Of a stretch of 64,000 nucleotides of DNA, positions 40,889 through 52,562 are shown piece by piece. The number at the start of each line of letters is the position of its first letter. The first letter of the stretch is position 1. The position numbers and the translations under genes are program-made. Source of the stretch: Plantago ovata (Eukaryota > Streptophyta > Magnoliopsida > Lamiales > Plantaginaceae); assembly GCA_028274465.1 (NCBI GenBank), contig CM051458.1, forward strand, positions 16,321,566-16,385,565, read 5' to 3'. The notes beneath the pieces were generated by a model. The model saw nothing but the letters and a program-made list of their open reading frames with translations, searched no databases and had not been told where the DNA came from.

Positions 40889-42994
40889 TGTAAGAAAATA
40901 TGGTCAGAGTTACCCCTAGGGTACGCAGCGGAATTTCAAAAATTTTCTTAACATGCAGGTTAATTGATTATGTATATGCCGTATATATTTAAACACGTCA
41001 ATTAGAAGACTAACCTTACTTCCAAAGCAGCTTCCAAGTCTTCGTAATAATCCGGTGTATCTTCTCCTTCGTCGAAGTCGAAGATATCTGCAATACTTTG
41101 ATTATCTGCAAGACAATAAAAGTTAGTTTCAAGCTCATAGAACCTCAACCTTGGTATCCACGGATGAACAGCCTATCGGAAAGAATGCTAGGATATTCTT
41201 TGTGTGACCAAGAAGATGGGGCGACGATTCCTCCGGCAGCTGGCGCGCGCGTGTGGCTTATAGAGGAGGGGAGAGCTTTTATTTTCTCTAAGAAAACTGG
41301 GTAGAATAATTTTCTAAGAATTTGATTCTTCAACTGTGTGAAAATCTATCTCAAAAACTCTCTAATAGTCTACTATATAGTAGTCAATAGAAGCCTAAAG
41401 CATAAGCAATTAGACTTCATAAAGGAATAAGAATCTAATTCTTATCGCACAAGGAAACCAATATCAAGTCTAGATTCATTCCTAATCAAATTAAAACTCA
41501 ATCAGGAAAATCTAACATATCTCTTGGATTTCTAATAGAGGAAGGAGTCGAACTCCTTCCCCTATCTAGCTTGCGCGCGCGCGCGCCCAGTGCTATGGGA
41601 GATAGGTGGGTCCCAATTTTGGGACCCACTTATAGTTCTAAGCCAATTCAAACTCCAAGTAGATTTTGCCATGTGCATATGTTAATTCTAAATTAACATA
41701 TCCTTTCAAATCAAACCTCTATTATATTTCCAAAATATAATATTTAATTGTATTTACTTAAAATACAATTAATTAGCCAATTCAATTAATAATTCCAAAT
41801 CATTAATTGAGCCACAAAATATTGTAATTAATTCCAAATCAATTATAATCCATCAATCACAATTAATTCCAAATTAATTGCGATTCCATCTTCAAGGATA
41901 TTCTGATATGCTGAATCACCACATAGTGTGACCCATACGGCCTCATCGTATTAAGCAAGTCCTAGACTAGGCAACATGGAATTCCTAGATGGTTCCATTT
42001 GCAATATTAATACATGAGGACGTTTGAGAGGTTTCTCAAAGCTAACCCTTTCGTTGCGAAGCCTGTTGCGCTCAACGCGGCGATGGTAACGTCCCTTCAT
42101 CTGACTTGCTCGAATGTATCTAGGATCGATGAAGTGTCTATCCCAATAATACATCCACGGGCGTCTTCAGTGAGTTGCATGGTGAATCCAATATCTATTA
42201 TGACCATCATAATAATATTGATACGCTGCCAGCGGTTTTACCATCACAACTATGAACGACTATGAGCAGTGCTCTCCTCTGCTACACTTGAGAGATGAAT
42301 CCTTCAAAGAATCACTTATCATCCCCATTTGTATGTAGCCATCATCCTGGATCGTGTCTTAGGTCAACTGCTTATTCAGAGCTGACATCGACGGGTCCAC
42401 CAAGGATATGGGGCAACAAATGTGATGATAAAGTCCTGTAAGTCCAAAGGACGACTGGCATCACTTCGACAACTCACCAGTTCCCATAGACACTTCGGTG
42501 TAGAGTATACATCGATGGGAGTGTCCGGTGGGTACTTCCATTGTTCGATAAAGCTTCTTCGAACAACTATGCGCAGTTATGGGAACATTTCTCGATTGTC
42601 CAACAATCCGTTCCGTGGCCGTGGGATCGGCTCACACTCTCTCCAACAAGTATAACCTCCACGCATACTAGTCTTGTTTGGTTCATTCAGAGCCCTACAT
42701 CCGAGATGAACCTCGACTTGGGAGAGTTTGGGATAGATGATAACTCACATAGCTCCCACTATCTGTTTGATCGGTCATCTATCCGAGGGGACATGTTTAA
42801 TATCAATACAGACAGTAATAGAGATATGACATGCTGCATGCCCGGTGTAATATAAATATGAAAGCGATACTCAATAGTAAAATGCAACAAACATATATTA
42901 TATTAAACGTTGACTTGTGTAATAGTACATATATGCCCTCTATAAGGGAACCATGCCCTTAGTAAGGACTGTCTTTAGGACATATACACTATCA
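40889..42994 (-). mobile_element. Angela-2 5' LTR (2106 bp)
   Basis: Same length as the 3' LTR. Differences seen in the first 500 bases are about 5-6 substitutions and 3 short indels. TATA region shortened to TACTATATAG (41371-41380). Confidence 0.88.
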
Positions 42995-42999
42995 CAAAC

Positions 43000-43839
43000 A
43001 ATAGCTCAAGCAATAAGAGCTAGACCAATCACAGCCTTAACTTCTTCTGGCCACTTTAAACATTTCTCTTCTGACTCAAGATCTTCAACAAGAGATCAAG
43101 AATTTGCTAAGTCAAGAAGAAGAAGGCAAAGACAGGAAGAAAAGAGGCTAGTTAGCATTGCCATTGGCTCTGGCATTGAATACACAAAGACCAGCAATGA
43201 GGAAACAACTCAAAATGTGATCAAAAACCTTCATGGTTGCTGGGTCTTAAAGCTGGAAGATGTGTTGGTCAATAATTTCTTTCCAACTACTGTACTTAAT
43301 CAAATGTACACTTGGATTGAATTAAAAGTGCAAAGAAAATAAAGGGATCCTCCTCCCTACTCAAGAAACATTGCTGCAAGATGGCTGAATCTGGAAGTCT
43401 TAGTAAGAAGAACATCTATTGGCAAGCTAATGAAGCAATAGCCTGATTTAATCAAACCAATTGATGTTGCTTACTACACTGATCCTTTAACCAAGAAGTC
43501 AAAGAAGAAATATGGCTTGATTCCTTATGAGTATTTTTATCTCACTGCCAAGGATCAAGAAAAAGATCTTCTCTGGTTAAGAAAGATTCATGCTAAAAAG
43601 GGAATTTAGATACACAACTTCTCCATGCCAGCAATTGGGGCATGCACTTGTGGGTACTGCACTACAAAGAAATGAATGGTGAAAACCATCATTATACTGC
43701 CTGCAAAAATGCAAGGATCATTCAGCTTGAAGTCCGTAAGCTACTTGAAGATTACGAAAAGGACTGTGTTGAATTTTATGCACTTGCTGAGAAGAGTGTA
43801 AGTGAGATCCTGAGGAAATCTTCTGCTGGAATAGCTTAA
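43000..43839 (+). pseudogene. SIRE-B third ORF, C-terminal part after Angela-2
   Basis: Continuation of the ORF from 33096: TIAQAIRARPITALTSSGHFKHF follows the acidic DDDNDDDQ on the other side of Angela-2, as in the unbroken SIRE-A copy. Compared with SIRE-A there are new stops: TAA at 43340-43342 (where SIRE-A has GAA), TAG at 43438-43440 and one near 43606 with a frame change. The last part 43642-43839 (HLWVLHYKEMNGENHHYTACKNARIIQLEVRKLLEDYEKDCVEF) ends at TAA like SIRE-A. Function unknown. Confidence 0.7.
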
Positions 43840-44087
43840 GTCCCTTGTAAAAGCTTTGTTTGTTTTTTTTTTGCTAATTTGTGTAGTTATCTATGAACTT
43901 TCTTGTAAACTTACTGAAAGATAACTATCAGCAATAAGCTTTTGACTCTTATTGGTTTTTGATTATGCAATCTACTTATGCTTACTGTTTTATTATTCAA
44001 GTATGCTTGCATTATTCAAACTGATTTATTCAACACCAGAAACCTCTAAAAGGGTAACAATTAATTTAGCCATGGATTGCTAACATC
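43840..44087 (+). other. SIRE-B 3' untranslated spacer
   Basis: T-rich spacer nearly identical to 13524-13769; no ORF or other signal. Confidence 0.6.
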
Positions 44088-44102
44088 AAAAAGGGGGAAA
44101 TT
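44088..44102 (+). other. Polypurine tract of SIRE-B
   Basis: AAAAAGGGGGAAATT directly before TGTTAGGAAACTTG. Confidence 0.85.
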
Positions 44103-45671
44103 TGTTAGGAAACTTGTAATTTTGATGAGCAATTAACCATGCTAAATTAAGGAAAGTCCAGTAACTAGTACTCTTAAGGTCCATAGGAATTTAGAATTTT
44201 ATGAACATTGTAAAAGAGGAACGTTTGCTGAAGACTTAGTGTAGGTACTAGTTAGGTGCTTTAGTTCCGCTTATGATGTATCTTGTTTTCTGAAAAGAAA
44301 AACAACCTATTGAAGCATTTGCTGATGATGTACTTTGTTTACACAAACGAACTATTGAAGCACTAGAACCGTTCAGAAACTTGAAGAATTCGAAGTCTGA
44401 AGAGTAAAGAAGATTTCTGAAGATGGTATCTACAAAGGCACATGTTGCTCAGAAAGTGGAAACTTCAGCAACAACTTGCATAAGTGAAAACCTATAAGAC
44501 AGAGTAGGTTGTGCTTGCTGAAACTGAGACTGACCACTTGCTGAAATACATATGTGACCTCCTTGATGAAAGTACTTGCATTTGCGCTCCAACGTTCATA
44601 TTTGAATTTTATTCAAATGAACATTAAATGCGAAGTAAGCACGCAAAGAACATGAAGACTAGAAGACAAATAAAGGACGTTGCTGAAAGTACAAAAGCAA
44701 GATAGTGACATCTTAAGGAACAAAGCCTTAGAATTTGAAATTCAAACGGCTCCCTTGATTTACTATAAATACAGGTCATCCGGCAAAGAGTTGAAGTGTG
44801 TCAACAACGTGATCAAACTCTCACTTGTGCTTAAACACTCAAACCCTTCTATACTCTTTACTGCCATTGATCCGTTCCAAGACTTAAAGCTTGAAAAAGC
44901 TACTTGTGAAGAAGTAGAACATTCACGGCTAAGAAATTAGTTAAGTGTTCTTTCTTTCGAACAAGAACAAGTCCTGACACTAGAAACAATCTAAGTTGTT
45001 TACTGCAAAGTATTCAAAGTTTTGTTTCTTAGATTACTTGTTGTAGCTGAATAAGTTATAATTAAGTTATCTCATCCCAAACCTCTCTAACTGATAAACA
45101 CCCTTTTTCAGGCGTGAAATTCAGGGGAATTTAATCAAGCATAGTGTTGCTGATTATAAGTCCCAAGTTTGGTGGAGAACAAGGTTTCGTTCTCTAGTTA
45201 GGTTGGAAACGAAGCAAGTGTGCTTTGGTTTCTGTAGAATCGCTCTAGATAGGTGTTGTAAGGAACCTCAAACTTATCTTAGTGGATTCAGTCCTAGAAA
45301 AGACAAAGTGGATTAGTTGAGAGATTAGGCCACTCTCAGATACCACTATAAAATTGTTTGTGTGATTTACTTTACTGCATTTAGTTTTCAGCAAGCATAT
45401 CTATCTGTACACTGTCACTCTGCTCACTTGCTGAAACTATCACTTACTGAAAAGCACTTATTGTATAAAGACTTCCGCACTCTGTTTTTAAGTATCAGTA
45501 AAACTCGTTACTGAAAAGTAACTAGTACTTGCTGAGAAAGTTAAGTATCAGCAAACTCATTACTGAAAAATAATAAGCCCTTGCTGAGAAAGTTTTTAAA
45601 CGACGAAAGTTTGAAAAGACTATTCACCCCCCTCCCCTCTAGTCTCTTCTTGATGTGTAAAGGGACCAACA
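44103..45671 (+). mobile_element. SIRE-B 3' LTR (1569 bp)
   Basis: TGTTAGG...CCAACA. About 3% different from the 5' LTR in the stretches compared. TATA region TACTATAAATA (44760-44770). It has a single U3, unlike the duplicated left side. It joins SIRE-C reverse transcriptase at 45672. Confidence 0.87.
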
Positions 45672-46490
45672 TATGTCATCCACATAAATCTGAACTAAGA
45701 GTATTTTACCATCATGGTTCATGGTAAACAATGTTTTGTCAATTTCACCTTTCTTGAAACAATTATCCAGCAAGAACTTAGCTAAGGTATCATACCAAGC
45801 TCTTGGTGCTTGCTTTAGACCATATACAGCTTTCTGAAGCTTGTATACCATCTTGGTTTCTGAGGGAAGTTCAAGGCCAGGGGCTTGTTCCAAGTAGACT
45901 TCTTCAGCAAGTTCACCATTTAAGAATGCACTTTTAACATCCATTTGATAAACAATGAAGTCATTGTGAGCAGCAAAGGCCAAGAAAAGTCTAATTGCAT
46001 CCAATATTGCAACTGGTGCATAAGACTCATCATAGTCCAATCCTTCAGTCTGACAGTAACCTTGAGCAACTAATCGTGCTTTGTTCCATGTTACTTCACC
46101 AGACTCACTCAGCTTGTTTCTGAACACCCACTTTGTAGCAATTGCTTTCTTGCCTTCAGCAAGGGGTACAAGTTTCCAGACTTTGTTCCTTTCAAATTGA
46201 TCCAGTTCTTCGTGCATTGCCTTGATCCATTCAGAATGCTTTAAAGCTTCATCTATGGTCTTGGGTTCGATTTCTGAAACAAAGCAAGAGAACAAAGCTT
46301 CTACTTCTACGACATTTGCTTCTTCAGCAAGTTCATGAGTAGTAGATATTTTGGATCTAGTCACTTGGCGTTTGTCAATATCACCAATCATATGCGTAGA
46401 GGGATGATCTCTAATCCATTTATGAACATGTTTTCTGCTCTTTGGATATGGATAAGTTTGCTCATCAGCATGTGACTCTTCAGTATGCAC
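45672..46490 (-). pseudogene. pol: SIRE-C pol: reverse transcriptase N-terminal half
   Basis: Minus strand, open. [91 protein letters not shown] (first catalytic Asp), [19 protein letters not shown] and then QIYVDDI at the cut: the YVDD motif is the last element left before the SIRE-B LTR. Everything after it (thumb, RNase H, third ORF) would have been on the far side of SIRE-B and is not found. The frame is clean within this piece, so it decayed little before or after the insertion. Confidence 0.9.
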
Positions 46491-47408
46491 TTGCTCAGTA
46501 CTACTGGTATTTTGTTGTGTCTCTGCTGAGATAGGTTCATCAGCAACTGCTTGTTCAGCATTGCTAGTTTGTGGTAACTCGTAGCAGACACAGGAAGTTG
46601 CATAGTTTCAGCAACATCAGGAGCAACTGCGTCTTTTGATGGAAATTCTTTGTCATGAACTATATTTATCTTGTCATGACTCGGGGCAGGAGAGTCATTG
46701 TCAGAATCATCATTTAGTTCAATTGACTTGACTTGCCTAACATCAGATTCAGTTCTTTGCTCGTGTATGAGTAACTTCTTCATACAATCTGATATTTCTT
46801 CTTTAGCAGGCACTCCTTGTTTCATAGAATACAACATGCACTGATTCTTCGATCTTTTGTGCCTTTTTGTTGTAAACTCTATAAGCTTTACTATGCAAGG
46901 AGTAACCAAGAAATATCGCTTCGTCTGCCTTTGGTTGAAATGTTCTTAAGTATTCTCTACCATTGTTAAGAACAAAACACTTACAACCAAATACTCTTAG
47001 ATGGGTGATGTTAGGAGGTCTTCCAACAAACAACTCATAGGGAGTTTTGTTGTATTCCTTAGTAATCAGACATCTGTTTTGAGTATAGCTGGCGGTATTA
47101 ATCGCTTCAACCCAGTAAACTTCACTTATTTCAGTGTCAGCAAGCATTATTCTTGCAGCTTCCTTTAGGGTGCGATTCTTCCTTTCAGCAACACCATTTT
47201 GTTATGGTGTCCTTACTGAGGATAACTGATGTTGTATGCCTTTTGAAGTGCAATACTCAGTTATGTACTGGTTCACAAACTCAGTACCATGGTCTATTCT
47301 TATGATTTTTACCTTGTCATTTTTCATGACTTCAAGCTTATTCAGCAAGTTAGGTATTTCAGTCCTTGTTTCAGACTTGTGCTTGATAAATACTACCCAA
47401 GTGAATCT
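46388..47408 (-). pseudogene. pol: SIRE-C pol: integrase, frameshifted
   Basis: Minus-strand 47408-47148 gives, across stops, KHKSETRTEIPNLLNKLEV...IIRIDHGTEFVNQYI (second Asp of the triad in RIDHGTEF) and the QHQLSSVRTP..NGVAERKNRTLKE region with Glu, readable at about 47160-47240. 47147-46803 gives MLADTEISEVYWVEAINTASYTQNRCLI, YELFVGRPPNITHLRVFGCKCFVLNNG. A linker (46909-46388) with Ser/Asp-rich sequence follows in another frame. The region shows what SIRE-B has lost between its two Athila-2 flanks. Confidence 0.8.
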
Positions 47409-48125
47409 TCAATAGTCATCTACCACCACCAGACCATACTTCTTACCAGCATAGCTTGTTGAAGAAGATTCAAACAAGTCCATGTACAAGAGTTGTAAAG
47501 GTTTTGTAGTTGACGGTACTGCCTTGTTCTTAAAAGAAGATTTGGTTTGCTTTTCTTGCTGACATGCATTGCAAACACCATCCTTCTTGAAAGTAACCTT
47601 AGGTAATCCAACTACAATTGCCTTTTTAGACAGCGTATTCAGCGTCTTGAAGTTTAGGTGACTTGTTCGTTTATGCCATAACCATGCTTTTTCATCAAGG
47701 CAATCATGATCTGAGACAAGGCATTTTTCAACGATTGTTGAAGACCAATCTACAGTGTACAAACCTCCTGATCTTCTAGCAACCATAATAACCTTCTTCG
47801 TCTCAAAGTCTATAAGTTTACATTCATCACTTTTGATTTTGATGAAGTATCCTTTATCAGCAAATTGACTCATGTTGAAAAGGTTAAACTTAAGATTTTT
47901 GACATAAAGAACTCCCGAAATGGTAATGCATCCTAACTTCACGTCACCATAACCTTTTGTAGAACCAAAGCCTCCACCAGCAAACCTTATTGTTGGACCT
48001 TTAGACCAACGTCTATAGTTTATAAGGTTTTTCTTGTTGCCCGTCATGTGCTTTCCACAACCACTGTCAAAGTGCCAGATTGCATTGTTTGTATTCGTGG
48101 CTGAAGTCTGCACAATCAAGAGCAA
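47409..48125 (-). pseudogene. pol: SIRE-C protease, GAG-pre-integrase, integrase start
   Basis: Minus strand, 238 codons open. IWHFDSGCGKHMTGN (protease D-S-G), GYGDVKLGCITISGVLYVKNLKFNLFNMSQFADKGYF, then WLWHKRTSHLNFKTLNTLSKKAIVVGLPKV with the zinc ligands H...H and CNACQQEKQTKSSF, and the integrase start LYMDLFESSSTSYAGKKYGLVVVDDY (first Asp in MDLF). It reads through the point where Athila-2 interrupts SIRE-B (after VVGL), which is how that junction was placed. Confidence 0.88.
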
Positions 48126-48130
48126 ACAAG

Positions 48131-50518
48131 TTAATTATCCAATATTGGATGTCCATTAACATGTTCAAGAATGCGTCCATTGGAAACCCAAGTCTTAAGT
48201 TTTTCAACTTTGACTTGTTTTCTACTTGCAGAGGAACTAGGAGGTTTTGAGCCGAAAGACTTTTGATTTGTGTTGATAATCCACTTTCTGATGTGGTGTC
48301 TTGCTCGATTGACCTTTTTGCTGAACATACTTTTCAGTAAGTTCTTTTCTGGCAAGGTTCCTTCTAGCCTTAGCGTTTTGAGTTTTGTCAGAACTCTTAG
48401 GATTGGTTTTATTCATCTCTTTGAAGTATCTTTGCTGATTTTGCTTATACTCATGAAAAAGTTGACTTAGCTTGGTTTTGAAACCGAGTCCTCTTTTCGG
48501 AGAATGCTGAGCTTTTGTCTCAGCAACCTTACTTGATTCAGGTTTGTCAGCAAAGGTCTTCTGATGACTTTTAGTAATCTTGCCTTTTGACTTAAGAAAT
48601 TGCTTTTCAGCAACTTGCTTTGGCGGAAGGCTTTACAACATCCTTTTTCTTAACATTTTGCTTTTCAGCAACCTGTTTTCCTTTTAAAGTCTTGTTACTT
48701 TGAGTAGCAACAGGGGGCTTTACGGTCGTAGATACTTGATTGCATTTTTCAGCAACCTTAGATTGACAAATCTGATAGAGTTCTAGTTGACCACTATCAG
48801 TTGCGCGTACAAAGGTAATTGGTGATTTGTATTTACTCAAGATTATTACGTCATCACCTTCATACGTTGCACCTAAACCTTCTTTCTGAGATGGATCTCT
48901 CATATAAGAGTTTAGTTCAGTCAGTGTATTACTTGCATCAGCATAAGATTTGAAATTGATTTTCATCTTTTTCATTTCTTGTATTTCAGCAAGTAATTTT
49001 AGAATTGAGGACTGATACTCTTCCAATTCTATTGACATTTGAGAATTCTTCTTTGTAGCTTGAGCAATCAACTTCTTGAGATGCAATATTTCAGTATCCT
49101 TCTTTTCTGACTCTTCTTTCAGCAAGATGTACTTTTCAGTAGTTTGCTTGGTCAGAGTTTCAGCATTATGTAGTTTCTCTTGCTGTTTGCTCAGAGTTTT
49201 CTCAAACCTTTCGATTTCTCCTTGAATTCTATCAAGGTCTATATCATCTTCACTTTCTGAGTCAGAGTCAGAGGTAGGACTGTTTACCTGACCGGAAATG
49301 AGGCAGAATTCGTAGTTTGACACATCTGGATAAGCTTCCATAGCTATTCCACAAACTTCCTTGCCAATCTCTACGTCAAGAGTGGCTTCTTCTTCTTCAG
49401 TGTCTGAGCTCTCTACCTCACTGTCTTCGGAGCTAGTATGAATGCACAACACATCGATTTTTTCTTGAAGCTTCTTCTTTTCTTCAACAATAAAAGCCCT
49501 TTTGAAATTCTTCTTCTTTTCAGCAGATTTACCTTTCAGCAAAGGACAATTTGATTTGAAGTGTCCAGGCTTTTTGCAGTAAAAGCAGAGATCATTTCCA
49601 ACTGCTGGTTCTTCAGAGGAATTTACTTACTGAGCCTGCTTGTTCAGCGAGCTAGCCTCATTCTTGTATTTATGGTAGTTGTTACCAAGATGCTTTTTCA
49701 TCTTCTCTTTTGATTTTCGCCTTTCAAGTTCCTTAATGATGAATTTCTTCATGTTTTTAACAACTAAAGCATTTTCATCAGCATGCTCTTTATCATTCTT
49801 CTTTTCAGAAGATGACGGCTTTGCAGCAAGAGCAATGTTTTGCGATTTTTCAGCAAACACATTTTCTCTTTGCTTTGTCTCGTAGTTGACAGTAGCAAGA
49901 TGAGAGAACAACTCTGTACGTGTGATGTTTGGCATTCCTTTGATTATAGTAGAAATTCTGAGTATGGATCCATTCTTGGTTCAGACTTCTGATAATGGTT
50001 TTCACCTTCTCAGAATCTGAGTAAAGATTTCCAACTCCTAAGGCAGCCATCTCACTTACTAGAGTTGTGAATCTGAAATCGAAGTCTTCCAGTGACTCAT
50101 TTGTACCTTGTTTAAAGTTCTGGAACTTTAACTTCAGCACTTCGAGTTTGTTTTCCTGGTTTTGTCAGATCCAGCGCAAAGATCTTGAATCATTTTCCAA
50201 GCTTCCTTAGCAGTTTTGGCACCCCACAGTTTGCACTGCATAGTATCTGGAGTTGATCGAATGATGATGTTTCTTGCTGGCCATCAAGACGGAAGCTTTT
50301 GTCTTCGTTGGAAGTCCATTCCTCTCTTGGTTTTGGAACGGCGGTGTCAACCGGTTCTCCTAAGATAGTTTCCTTACCAGCGGGATCCGTGGTTTTGTGA
50401 GGAAATCTTCTCTCAAGTTTAGTGATCTTAATAGGTCCATCATTTATGACAGTGACCATTTCATCACTAATGGCCTCAAGATGTAGCATCATGTTGTTTC
50501 GTCATTTTTCATAGTTTT
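48131..50518 (-). pseudogene. gag: SIRE-C gag, several frameshifts, intact zinc knuckle
   Basis: Minus-strand pieces 50492-50190 (MMLHLEAISDEMVTVINDGPIKITKLE), 50140-49850 (LKLKFQNFKQGTNESLEDFDFRFTTLVSEMAAL), 49935-49627, 49542-48607 and 48355-48131. The knuckle CFYCKKPGHFKSNC is read at about 49560-49600 and is complete, unlike SIRE-B. Acidic (SEDSEVESSDTEEEE) and coiled-coil parts follow as in SIRE-B. Frame changes near 50150, 49940 and 49600 and in the Lys-rich tail (48360-48600) inactivate it. The N-terminal 15 or so codons, primer site and 5' LTR are lost at the Athila-3 junction. Confidence 0.83.
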
Positions 50519-51802
50519 TTATGAACGAGATTGTCAGACTCGAACAATCAAATAAATTTGTTTTAAGCCAAAGGGCAACTCACAACTACACAAAACATGT
50601 AGTGTAGAGGTAAGATGACCTCGAGTGTCGATCTCTAGGGACTAAACTAGCTTTAACTAATTAACTATATATAATTTCAGAAAACAAATTTATATTAACT
50701 CTAACTTAACTTAACAAGATATGGAGAAAGCTGGTGATAGTATGCTCGTTCTAAGCGTCAAGTTCTAATTATGCATGAAAGTGCAACGCGTACTGTCTTA
50801 AAAGTAATTCGATTTACAAACACCAAAGACAGGTTTGCAGACGTGTATTTTGAAAGCTTCCTATCTATACTAATACTTAGTTCAAGCAGTATTTGCAAAT
50901 TATATATAATTGAATCGATGATCTTGAATTGACCTAGTGTTTCTAAAACCTTTCTACGAAGATATATGGCTTAGTCGGATCAAAGAATCGAATTAAGATA
51001 ATTAAACAAGTAAAAGACTCAGAAACACAATCATGCATAATACGAACCCTAGCTACAAATTCACATACTATCACCAACTAGATGCTTAGCTACTCATATC
51101 AATAACACGATAAACAATCATAATTGAATCAATAATGAAAGAAAACATGTTTAATTGAAAGATAAATAGCAGAATTGTGAGATACAAGGTTACCACCAAA
51201 GGTTGTCAATCTCCGGCGAATGGCTAAAACTCACAAAGATCTAGCAAGGTGAGATTAAACGGTGTCCAAATCTCTCCTCTAGCTCCAAAATCGCTAATTT
51301 TCAAAGAATCTAAGAGAAAATATCCCCAGAACAAGCTCTAGGGTTTATGTCTAGAAAAATATGAAAAAAGATATCTAAAATTGCAGATTTTGGGATATAT
51401 ATATAGAGCTGTCGGAAAGCTCCGCGGAACACCGCCCCCTACGCGGCGGTCCGCCGCGAATGCGGCGGTGCGCCCTGCACGGGCAAAACGCGGCCCGTGC
51501 GGAATTCCTCCTTTGGATCCTCGAATTCGGCCCCTTGCACGGTTTTGAGCTCTGAACTTGATATCTTGGCCTTGAAACTCGTCTCGGTATTCCTTCACAC
51601 ACCACGGGTGATCTCGTTGCACCAAAATATCATCGTTTCACCATGAATTACATCCAAAAACGTGATTTCCACCTAAAACCTGAAAAGAACAAAAGAAATG
51701 GAAACTTGACACTATTCTAACAAAATGCACCAAAGTGCATGCAAGAGGATAACTAATTGGTGAAAAAAGACTCGAATGATAGTGTAAAAAACACTGTCAT
51801 CA
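50519..51802 (-). mobile_element. Athila-3 3' LTR (1284 bp)
   Basis: Minus strand TGATGACAG...GTTCATAA; the last bases read TTATGAAC on the plus strand where others have TGATGAAC, so one terminal base has changed. GC modules at 51418-51506 (GGCGGTCCGCCGC and relatives) next to a TATA-like TATATATAT (51397-51406). Polypurine tract AACTCCCCAAACCGAAC (plus strand) at 51803-51819. Confidence 0.78.
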
Positions 51803-51999
51803 AACTCCCCAAACCGAACTTTTGCTTGTCCTCAAGCAACTAGCTAGACTCTATGAAACCTACATGCAACACAAAGAGGAGTCTCATGCCAAACGAGAAG
51901 AAATAATCGATTGTATCTACCAAGTACTCATGAAAAAAGACCATACAAATCATAACATGGAATTAGGTTGAAGAATGTCTCGATTGAACCTATACATAT
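51803..51999 (-). other. Athila-3 3' non-coding region, piece left of CACTA
   Basis: Homologous to the sequence before the 3' LTR of Athila-4 (59320-59520). Continues at 55494 after the CACTA element; joining the two sides restores the Athila order. Confidence 0.75.
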
Positions 52000-52015
52000 C
52001 ACTACAAGGAAAACT

Positions 52016-52335
52016 GATTTTAGCGACGAAGGCATCCGTCGCTATAGGTTAGCGATCCGTCGCTAAACACCAATAGCGACGGAAAGCTCGTCGCTAAATA
52101 GGACGTCACGAAAAGGCGTCGCTAAAAAATAAAGAGACGGTTAATATTATCCGTCGCTATATGTAGCGACGGTCGAGTTTATCCGTCGCTATATTATCGT
52201 TGACCAACATAGAGACGGATGAGTTTATCCGTATCTATAAATAGCGACGGATTATGTTATCCGTCGCTAAAAATAAGGGACGTGTCATTCCCTTGCGAGG
52301 GGAATTTGGCGACGGATCCGTCGCTAACTTCTCTG
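52016..52335. repeat. CACTA left subterminal repeat array
   Basis: A dozen or so copies of TAGCGACGG or its complement CCGTCGCTA, mostly in back-to-back pairs 10-20 bases apart (for example 52155-52193, 52243-52270 and the abutting pair at 52311-52326). Such repeats bind the TNPA-type protein in known CACTA elements; binding here is inferred. Confidence 0.8.
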
Positions 52336-52562
52336 ATTTTTTTTTTTAAATTGATTTTTTGTTTTACTGAATTTATGTTAAATATTGTTATTTTAACTCA
52401 AAATTGAGTACGACTAACAAAATATATACGATTGATTCATTTTACGATAATCGAAATTTCAATAAAAAAACTAAAAGTGTACGTACAAAGAAACTAAAAG
52501 GTACGAAGATAATCATTAAAATAAACGAGAATCCTAAAATGTACGGATAAAGAATAACAATC

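Larger units (their letters stand above)
33102..42994 (-). mobile_element. Angela-2: complete Ty1/copia element (9893 bp)
   Basis: Flanked by the perfect 5-bp duplication CAAAC (33097-33101 and 42995-42999) inside the SIRE-B third ORF. Two LTRs of 2106 bp each, about 1% different over the 500 bases compared. Reading on the minus strand: 5' LTR, tRNA-Met primer site, GC-hairpin block, hairpin array, gag, protease, integrase, reverse transcriptase, RNase H, polypurine tract, 3' LTR. Structure is complete, but several reading frames are broken. Angela/BARE-like by LTR start. Confidence 0.88.
14405..45671 (+). mobile_element. SIRE-B: Sirevirus-like Ty1/copia element, split by two insertions
   Basis: LTRs at 14405-15979 and 44103-45671 differ by about 3% in compared stretches. 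Without Athila-2 (8267 bp) and Angela-2 (9893 bp plus a 5-bp duplication) about 13.1 kb remains. Order: 5' LTR, tRNA-Met primer site, gag, protease, [Athila-2], RNase H end, hairpin spacer, third ORF [Angela-2 inside], polypurine tract, 3' LTR. Integrase and reverse transcriptase are absent. The third ORF, the HSRTKHIDIRHHFIRDHV block of RNase H and the gag type support a Sirevirus. The right end sits in SIRE-C (flank TATGT); the left flank (ATAGA) does not match, so left and right halves may come from two elements. Confidence 0.75.
45672..50518 (-). mobile_element. SIRE-C: Sirevirus-like element fragment
   Basis: Minus-strand gag, protease, integrase and the first part of reverse transcriptase. 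The 5' end is cut by Athila-3 at about 50518, in the first codons of gag (KWRNNMMLHLEAI), and the 3' end by the SIRE-B LTR at 45671/45672 just before or within YVDD. Same family as SIRE-B, close enough to serve as its reference reading. Confidence 0.82.
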
